Positions 1 through 5,393 of a stretch of DNA of 6,348 bases are shown in pieces. Source of the DNA: Pseudolachnospira sp964507035 (lineage in GTDB: Bacteria; Bacillota; Clostridia; Lachnospirales; Lachnospiraceae); the NCBI GenBank assembly GCA_964507035.1, contig CAZDOQ010000087.1, forward strand, positions 1 to 6,348, written 5' to 3'. Numbering within the stretch: position 1 is the first letter of the stretch; the number at the start of each line of letters is the position of its first letter. The notes below the pieces were generated by a model. It had not been told where the DNA came from and made no database searches. It was given only the letters and a program-made list of their open reading frames with translations. The position numbers and the translations under genes are program-made.

Positions 1-1
1 C

Positions 2-1411
2 CGCAGCGACCTGGTCCGCCGGGCCATGAGCAAGAAAAAAGAGTCGGTGATGCAGCAAGAGCGGCAGAATTTCGTCTACGGCAACCCGGAAGAAGGGGTG
101 CCGGGCTGCGTGGCCCAGGGCATAGACGCCGGGGTGGCCAACCAGATCTTTGACGAAATGACAGACTTTGCCAAATATGCTTTCAATAAATCCCACGCCG
201 CCGCCTATGCGGTGGTGACCTACCAGACCGCCTATCTCAAGTGCTGCTACCCGGTGGAGTTCATGACGGCTCTCATGACATCGGTGATTGACAACATGAC
301 CAAAGTCCCTGAGTATATTGAGACCTGCCGGATCATGGGCATCTCCATTCTGCCTCCGGACATCAACCAGGGAGAGTGGGAGTTTTCCGTCTCCGGCAAG
401 GATATCCGCTACGGCCTCTCCGCCATCAAGAGCGTGGGCCGCAGTGTGGTGGAGGCTATCACAGCGGAGCGGGATCTGGGAGGCCCCTTCCTGTCCCTGA
501 AGGACTTCATAGACCGCCTCAGCAACAAGGAAGTCAATAAACGGACCATTGAGAGTTTCATCAAATCCGGCGCCCTGGACAGCCTGCCCGGCAACCGGCG
601 GCAGAAGATGATGATCTATGCGGATCTGATGGATCAGAAAAACCGGGAGAAGCGGGAGACCGTCTCCGGCCAGCTGTCCCTGTTTGACCTGATGGGCGAG
701 GAGGACCGGCAGGAGTTTGAGGTGCAGATGCCGGATGTGCCGGAGTATGGCCGGCAGGAGTTGCTGGCCTTTGAGAAGGATGTATTGGGTGTGTATATCA
801 GCGGACATCCCCTGGAGGATGTGGCCAAACGTTGGAAGAAGAACATAACCGCGGCGGCTTCGGATTTTGTCATTGACCCGGATACCGGCAAGGCGGCGGT
901 AGATGACGGACAGATCCAGGTGATCGGCGGTCTGATCACCGGCAAAAGCCTGAAAACCACCCGGAACAACCAGACCATGGCCTTTGTGACCCTGGAGGAC
1001 CTCACAGGTTCCCTGGAGGTGATCGTATTCCCCCGGGACTATGAGAACAACCGGGAGCAGCTGGTGGAGGACGCCAGGGTGTTCATCCGGGGCCGGGTCT
1101 CCATGAGCGACGAGGTGAAGGGCAAGCTGGTCTGCGAGCGGGTGATCCCCTTTGATCCGTGGCCCAGCGAGTTGTGGGTGAAGTTTTCGGACGAGGCGGC
1201 TTTCCGCCAGGGCCGGGGACGGCTTTTGAACCTGGCGGCCGGAAAGGGGGTCACCGTGTACCTGGAAGCGGAGAAAGAGGTGAAGCGGGCCAGGGCCACC
1301 ATCCACGAGTCCTTTACGGAGGAGGAACTGTACCGGATTGAAACCTTCTTCGGCAAGGAAAATGTGCGCCTGGTGGAAAAAAGTCTTGATGAAATGCTGA
1401 AGATACGTTAA
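2..1411 (+). CDS. dnaE: DNA polymerase III subunit alpha, C-terminal part (5' truncated by window)
   Basis: This is the last 469 residues of a replicative DNA polymerase alpha subunit (family C), which copies DNA at the fork in the cytoplasm. The frame is open through the left edge, and the codons before the ATG at 26 already read as DnaE (RSDLVRRAMSKKK), so that ATG is internal and not the start. Seen in order: the end of the fingers region with the classic NKSHAAAYAV block (nt 185-214), a helix-hairpin-helix segment with FIKSGALDSLPGNRR (about nt 536-601), a sliding-clamp motif QLSLF (nt 671-685), and an OB-fold (about nt 911-1153, containing VTLEDLTGSLEVIVFP). A short C-terminal domain ends at TAA. 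The PHP domain and catalytic palm aspartates lie upstream, outside the window. The layout is that of DnaE-type alpha rather than PolC, which has its OB and exonuclease domains at the N-terminus. No frameshift is seen. Confidence 0.96.
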   Translation, partial: RSDLVRRAMSKKKESVMQQERQNFVYGNPEEGVPGCVAQGIDAGVANQIFDEMTDFAKYAFNKSHAAAYAVVTYQTAYLKCCYPVEFMTALMTSVIDNMTKVPEYIETCRIMGISILPPDINQGEWEFSVSGKDIRYGLSAIKSVGRSVVEAITAERDLGGPFLSLKDFIDRLSNKEVNKRTIESFIKSGALDSLPGNRRQKMMIYADLMDQKNREKRETVSGQLSLFDLMGEEDRQEFEVQMPDVPEYGRQELLAFEKDVLGVYISGHPLEDVAKRWKKNITAAASDFVIDPDTGKAAVDDGQIQVIGGLITGKSLKTTRNNQTMAFVTLEDLTGSLEVIVFPRDYENNREQLVEDARVFIRGRVSMSDEVKGKLVCERVIPFDPWPSELWVKFSDEAAFRQGRGRLLNLAAGKGVTVYLEAEKEVKRARATIHESFTEEELYRIETFFGKENVRLVEKSLDEMLKIR

Positions 1412-1414
1412 AAT

Positions 1415-1427
1415 TATAAATTATACT
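1415..1427 (+). promoter_or_regulatory. Possible -10 promoter region upstream of pfkA
   Basis: The 41-nt gap between dnaE and pfkA (1412-1452) starts with an AT-rich run unlike anything else in this GC-rich window. It contains TATAAA (1415-1420) and TATACT (1422-1427); the latter matches the sigma-A -10 consensus TATAAT at five of six bases. Initiation about 7 nt downstream would leave a leader of roughly 20 nt. No good -35 box sits at 16-18 nt: the nearest TTGA-type hexamer, TTGATG at 1386-1391, is 30 nt from TATACT and 23 nt from TATAAA. The call is therefore weak, and pfkA may simply be read through from dnaE. Confidence 0.3.
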
Positions 1428-1440
1428 CTTACAGGGAAAA

Positions 1441-1448
1441 GGCGGAAG
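1441..1448 (+). promoter_or_regulatory. Putative ribosome binding site of pfkA (GGCGGAAG)
   Basis: GGCGGAAG ends 4 nt before the pfkA ATG. It is an imperfect match to AGGAGG, so pairing with the 16S anti-SD would be moderate. The same octamer precedes rel. An in-frame TAA at 1417-1419 and no other start between it and 1453 support this start. Confidence 0.45.
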
Positions 1449-1452
1449 AGTT

Positions 1453-2430
1453 ATGGCAAAGGAAATCAAAACCATTGGAGTGCTGACCAGCGGAGGAGAC
1501 GCGCCGGGGATGAACGCGGCGGTGCGGGCCGTGGTGCGGACCGCTATCTCCGAAGGAATCCAGGTGAAAGGGATCATGCGGGGATACGCCGGCCTTTTGG
1601 AGGAGGAGATCCGGGATATGGATTCCTTCAGCGTGGCGGATATCATCAACCGGGGCGGCACCATTTTGTATACAGCCCGGTGCAAAGCGTTCCTGGAGCC
1701 GGAGGGCCAGAAGCGGGGCGCGGAAGTCTGCCGGAAGCACGGCATAGACGGCCTGGTGGTCATCGGCGGAGATGGTTCCTTCCGGGGAGCCAGAGAACTG
1801 GCCCGGCTGGGCGTCAACGCCGTCGGCATTCCCGGGACCATTGACCTGGACATTGCCTGCACGGATTACACCATCGGCTTTGACACGGCCATCAACACAG
1901 CCATCAACGCCATCGACAAGATCCGGGACACATCCACCTCCCATGAGCGGGTGAGCATTGTGGAGGTCATGGGACGCCACGCCGGATATATTGCCCTGTG
2001 GTGCGGCATCGGCAGCGGCGCCGAGGATATCCTCCTGCCGGAGTACTATGATCACGACGAGCAGCGGATCATTGACCGGATCATTGAGCATAGAAAGAAA
2101 GGAAAGCGGCACCATATTATTATCAATGCCGAGGGGATCGGCCACTCGGTGAGCATGGCGGCCCGGATTGAGGCGGCCACAGGCATTGAGGCCCGGGCCA
2201 CCATCCTGGGACATATGCAGCGGGGCGGCATGCCTTCCTGCAAGGACCGGGTGTACGCCTCCATCATGGGGGCCAAGGCGGTGCACCTGCTAAAAAGCGG
2301 AAAGAGCGTGCGGATCATTGCCTACCGGGGCGGAGAATTCCTGGATTACGATATTGAGGAAGCGCTCTCTATGGAGAAGAGCCTGCCGGAGGAGTATGTG
2401 CGCATCAGCCGGAATCTGATCCGGTTTTAG
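1453..2430 (+). CDS. pfkA: ATP-dependent 6-phosphofructokinase
   Basis: Phosphorylates fructose 6-phosphate to fructose 1,6-bisphosphate with ATP, the committed step of glycolysis; cytosolic, normally a homotetramer. The 325 residues match the usual bacterial PfkA length (about 320). Visible motifs: nucleotide loop GGDAPGMN (14-21), GGDGS (105-109) whose Gly marks ATP rather than pyrophosphate use, catalytic PGTIDLD (127-133), substrate-binding R166 and MGR (173-175), E227, and LGHMQRGG (252-259) with H254 and R257. Aligned by hand to E. coli PfkA, effector-site residues R25, R29, R158, G189, E191, K216 and K218 are kept, but E. coli Arg54 is replaced by Glu52. The Asn between the two motif aspartates is Leu132 (TIDLD instead of TIDND). 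I recall TIDLD from clostridial enzymes, so this is probably a clade trait and not damage. It lies 41 nt after dnaE and 29 nt before rel. Confidence 0.96.
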   Translation: MAKEIKTIGVLTSGGDAPGMNAAVRAVVRTAISEGIQVKGIMRGYAGLLEEEIRDMDSFSVADIINRGGTILYTARCKAFLEPEGQKRGAEVCRKHGIDGLVVIGGDGSFRGARELARLGVNAVGIPGTIDLDIACTDYTIGFDTAINTAINAIDKIRDTSTSHERVSIVEVMGRHAGYIALWCGIGSGAEDILLPEYYDHDEQRIIDRIIEHRKKGKRHHIIINAEGIGHSVSMAARIEAATGIEARATILGHMQRGGMPSCKDRVYASIMGAKAVHLLKSGKSVRIIAYRGGEFLDYDIEEALSMEKSLPEEYVRISRNLIRF

Positions 2431-2448
2431 CAAAGCAAGAGGGAAGTG

Positions 2449-2456
2449 GGCGGAAG
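2449..2456 (+). promoter_or_regulatory. Putative ribosome binding site of rel (GGCGGAAG)
   Basis: GGCGGAAG ends 3 nt before the ATG at 2460, in a 29-nt pfkA-rel gap that shows no hairpin and no AT-rich promoter-like stretch. The match to AGGAGG is imperfect and the spacing short. A better Shine-Dalgarno-like GGAGG occurs inside the frame at 2537-2541, which leaves the start open to question. Confidence 0.4.
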
Positions 2457-2459
2457 CTT

Positions 2460-4751
2460 ATGGCAGAAGAGAAAAGAAGGGAAGAACAACGGCATAGCGT
2501 GAAAGTAACGGACTGCAATAAGCTGGCGGAGCCGCCGGAGGAGCATTTGACGCCGGAACAGCTGTACCAACGGCTGATTGATACCATTCGGAAATACCAT
2601 CCGTCGGATGACATTTCGCAGATTGAGAAGGCATACCGGGTGGCCAGCGAGGCGCACAAGGACCAGAAGCGCAAATCCGGGGAGCCCTATATCATCCATC
2701 CCCTCTGTGTGGCCATTATTCTGGCGGAACTGGAAATGGATAAGGAGACCATCATCGCCGGGATGCTCCACGATGTGGTGGAGGACACCCCGGTGGCTCT
2801 GGAGGACATCGAACGGGATTTTGGGGACGATGTGGCGCTGCTGGTGGACGGGGTCACCAAGCTGACCCGCCTTTCCTGGAACGGGGACAAGGTGGAGATG
2901 CAGGCGGAAAACCTTCGGAAGATGTTCTTGGCCATGGCCAAGGATATTCGGGTGATCATCATCAAGCTGGCGGACCGGACCCACAACATGCGGACCCTCC
3001 AGTATATGAAGCCGGAGAAGCAGAAAGAAAAGTCCCGGGAGACCCTGGACATCTACGCGCCTCTGGCCAGTCGGCTGGGTATCTCCAAACTGAAAATTGA
3101 ACTGGATAACCTGGCTTTAAGCCACCTGGAGCCGGAGAAATACAAAAAGCTGGTGGAGGACATTGACAAGCGGAAAGTGGCCCGGGAGGAGTACATTGCC
3201 AGCATTGTGGACGAAGTGAAGGAGCATCTGACCAAGGCGGGGATCCAGGCGGAGGTGTACGGCCGGGTGAAGCACTATTTCAGCATCTACAAAAAGATGC
3301 TGGTGCAGTACAAGACTCTGGATGAGATTTACGACCTGTTCGCGGTGCGGGTGCTGGTGAACACGGTCCAGGACTGCTATGCGGTGCTGGGACTGATCCA
3401 TGAGATGTATACTCCGGTGCCAGGGCGGTTCAAAGACTACATTGCCATGCCCAAGCCCAATCGGTATCAGTCTCTTCACACCACCCTCATCGGCAAGTCT
3501 GGCACCCCCTTTGAGATCCAGATCCGGACCTATGAGATGCACCGGATTGCCGAGTACGGCATTGCCGCCCACTGGAAGTACAAGGAGGGCGGCCAGAACG
3601 GCCTCTCCAGCGAAGAGGAAAAGCTCAGCTGGCTGCGCCAGATCCTGGAGTGGCAGCGGGAAATGTCCGATAACAGCGAATTCCTCAGCAGTATCAAGAG
3701 CGGCCTTAGCCTGTTTACCGAGAACGTGTATTGCTTTACCCCCAATGGGGATGTGAAGACCCTGCCCAAAGGATCCACTCCCATTGACTTTGCCTACAGC
3801 ATTCACAGCGCCGTGGGAAACCGGATGGTGGGCGCCCGGGCCAATGGGAAGCTGGTGACCATCGACTACGAGATCCAAAACGGAGACCGGATTGAGATCA
3901 TCACCTCCCAGAATTCCAAGGGCCCCAGCCGGGACTGGCTGAAGCTGGTGAAAAGCCCTCAGGCCCGAAACAAGATCAACCAGTGGTTCCGGGAGCAGAA
4001 CAAGGAGGACAATCTGCTCCGGGGCAAGGATTTGCTGGACAAATACTGCAAAGGCAAAGGGCTGGTCTACGCCGACCTGCTTCAGCCCGAGTATGTGGAG
4101 AAGGTTATGCGCAAGTACGGCTTCCGGGACTGGGATTCGGTGGTGGCCGCCCTGGGCCACGGAGGTCTCAAGGAAGGCCAGGTGATCAACAAGCTCCTGG
4201 ATGAGAAGCGCAAGGCCGAGCGGATTCAGATGACGGATGAAGAGGTCATGCAGGCGGTGGCCGAGCATAAACGGCCGGCGGTGAAGCGGACCAAAAACGG
4301 CATTGTGGTGGAAGGGCTAGGGGACCTGGCTGTCCATTTCTCCAAATGTTGTAACCCCATCCCCGGAGATGAGATTGTGGGCTTTGTGACCCGGGGCCGG
4401 GGGCTCTCCATCCACCGGACCGACTGCGTGAATATTTTGAACCTGCCGGAGGTGGACCGGAGCCGCCTCATTGATGCAGAGTGGCAGGTGCAGGAGGGAG
4501 AGGCCGGGGACCGCTATATGGCGGAGTTGGTGCTCTATGCCAGAGACCGGATCGGCCTGCTGGCAGATATCTCCCGGGTGCTGGCGGAGGATGAGATTAC
4601 CATTGTGTCGCTGAATTCCCGGACCAATAAGCAGAGAATTGCAACCTTCCAGGTGAGTTTTGAGACGGCGGGCGTGGAGGAGATTCAACACGTCATGGCC
4701 CGGCTGCGCCAGATAGAAGGAGTCGTGGATATACAGAGGGCAAACGGATGA
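2460..4751 (+). CDS. relA: Bifunctional (p)ppGpp synthetase/hydrolase Rel (RelA/SpoT family)
   Basis: Makes (p)ppGpp from ATP and GTP/GDP on amino-acid starvation, and also degrades it; a cytosolic ribosome- and tRNA-associated master regulator. At 763 residues it has all long-RSH domains. The HD hydrolase (about 50-200) keeps R71, H80, the H104-D105 pair and D172 (ADRTHN). The synthetase (about 260-375) keeps GRVKHYFSIYKKM, D292, YQSLH (336-340) and E352 in EIQIRT. RFKD (323-326) is the charge signature of bifunctional enzymes. TGS (about 422-483) has H449, the position that contacts the tRNA CCA end. The helical domain is followed by a zinc-finger-like domain (C630, C631, H652, C656) and a C-terminal ACT domain (about 686-763). 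Both active sites look intact. It is about 29 residues longer than B. subtilis Rel as I recall it, all at a charged N-terminus; a TTG at 2547 would give 734 residues. The stop overlaps the next gene. Confidence 0.96.
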   Translation: MAEEKRREEQRHSVKVTDCNKLAEPPEEHLTPEQLYQRLIDTIRKYHPSDDISQIEKAYRVASEAHKDQKRKSGEPYIIHPLCVAIILAELEMDKETIIAGMLHDVVEDTPVALEDIERDFGDDVALLVDGVTKLTRLSWNGDKVEMQAENLRKMFLAMAKDIRVIIIKLADRTHNMRTLQYMKPEKQKEKSRETLDIYAPLASRLGISKLKIELDNLALSHLEPEKYKKLVEDIDKRKVAREEYIASIVDEVKEHLTKAGIQAEVYGRVKHYFSIYKKMLVQYKTLDEIYDLFAVRVLVNTVQDCYAVLGLIHEMYTPVPGRFKDYIAMPKPNRYQSLHTTLIGKSGTPFEIQIRTYEMHRIAEYGIAAHWKYKEGGQNGLSSEEEKLSWLRQILEWQREMSDNSEFLSSIKSGLSLFTENVYCFTPNGDVKTLPKGSTPIDFAYSIHSAVGNRMVGARANGKLVTIDYEIQNGDRIEIITSQNSKGPSRDWLKLVKSPQARNKINQWFREQNKEDNLLRGKDLLDKYCKGKGLVYADLLQPEYVEKVMRKYGFRDWDSVVAALGHGGLKEGQVINKLLDEKRKAERIQMTDEEVMQAVAEHKRPAVKRTKNGIVVEGLGDLAVHFSKCCNPIPGDEIVGFVTRGRGLSIHRTDCVNILNLPEVDRSRLIDAEWQVQEGEAGDRYMAELVLYARDRIGLLADISRVLAEDEITIVSLNSRTNKQRIATFQVSFETAGVEEIQHVMARLRQIEGVVDIQRANG
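4735..4740 (+). promoter_or_regulatory. Ribosome binding site of the MBL-fold gene, inside the rel 3' end
   Basis: AGAGGG lies 7 nt before the ATG at 4748, within the last codons of rel. Good spacing, together with the ATGA stop/start overlap, supports translational coupling of the hydrolase to rel. Confidence 0.5.
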
Positions 4752-5386
4752 GTAAAAAATTGGAAATTCAGTATCGGGCGCTGGGAGCCATCGGCACCAA
4801 CGTGTATTTTTTGATCAATCAGGAGACCCGGGAGACTTTGCTGGTGGACCCGGCGGACAATGCGGATTACCTGCTGGAGCAGTGCCGCCTCCGGGACTAC
4901 CGCCTGGTGGGGATTTTGCTGACCCACGGGCATTTTGACCACATCTACGCCATTCCGGATCTGAAGAAGGCGGTGGACGTGCCGGTGTACGCCTACTGGG
5001 AGGAGGAGAAGCTGCTGGGGGACGCCTGGATGAACCGGTCCCAGGCCTGGGCCGAGTCCATGACCGTGAAGCCGGACGTGCTGCTGCAGGATCACCAGGA
5101 ACTGGCGTTGGCAGGGTTTTACATCCAGGTGCTCCACACCCCGGGGCACACGGCGGGGAGCTGCTGCTACTATTTTCCGGAGGAGAAGGTGCTGATCAGC
5201 GGGGATACCCTGTTCCGGGAATCCTACGGCCGCACGGACCTGGACACTGGCAGCCAGACAGCCATCCTCCAGTCCCTGAAAGAGCGGTTGTTCCTGCTGC
5301 CGGATGACGTGGACGTGTACCCGGGGCATATGGACGTTACCACCATCGGCCATGAGAAACAGTGCAATCCGGCTACGGTGATGTGA
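4748..5386 (+). CDS. MBL-fold metallo-hydrolase, glyoxalase II-like (YcbL/YqgX-type)
   Basis: A 212-residue cytosolic metallo-beta-lactamase-fold hydrolase. All metal-ligand motifs are present: THGHFDHI (59-66, giving H60, H62, D64 and H65), HTPGHTAGS (130-138, H134), SGDTLF (151-156, D153 bridging) and YPGHMD (191-196, H194), so a dinuclear metal site is expected. The segment GRTDLDTGS and the closing TTIGHEKQCNP are typical of the short glyoxalase-II-like branch, which lacks the C-terminal glutathione-binding helical domain of true GloB. The natural substrate of this branch is not settled; hydrolysis of hydroxyacyl thioesters is the usual guess. No signal peptide is seen, which argues against an antibiotic beta-lactamase. 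Its ATG overlaps the rel stop by 4 nt (ATGA) and hemZ follows after 7 nt, so all three are probably co-translated. Family confidence is high, substrate confidence low. Confidence 0.9.
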   Translation: MSKKLEIQYRALGAIGTNVYFLINQETRETLLVDPADNADYLLEQCRLRDYRLVGILLTHGHFDHIYAIPDLKKAVDVPVYAYWEEEKLLGDAWMNRSQAWAESMTVKPDVLLQDHQELALAGFYIQVLHTPGHTAGSCCYYFPEEKVLISGDTLFRESYGRTDLDTGSQTAILQSLKERLFLLPDDVDVYPGHMDVTTIGHEKQCNPATVM

Positions 5387-5393
5387 GACGGAT

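Noticed and set aside
26..28. ATG as a possible start of a separate short gene.
   Set aside because: Codons upstream to the window edge continue the DnaE family sequence in the same frame, so this Met is internal.
1412..1452. Possible terminator or riboswitch between dnaE and pfkA.
   Set aside because: Only 41 nt, with no stable GC hairpin and no T run; too short for a known riboswitch.
2190..2199. Palindrome GGCCCGGGCC inside pfkA.
   Set aside because: It encodes ordinary PfkA residues just before LGHMQRGG and is expected by chance in GC-rich coding DNA; no partner site was found.
1429..2286. 285-codon minus-strand open frame covering most of pfkA.
   Set aside because: Fully antisense to a well-conserved gene and its peptide resembles no family I know; an artefact of codon bias.
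3117..4268. Long open frame (383 codons) on the minus strand inside rel.
   Set aside because: It lies wholly antisense to an intact, motif-complete Rel. The product is rich in Leu, His, Val and Gln without any recognisable domain, as expected from antisense reading of GC-rich codons. No ribosome site or promoter was seen.
4748..5386. Antibiotic-resistance beta-lactamase.
   Set aside because: No signal peptide, and its motifs and housekeeping context fit the glyoxalase-II-like branch.
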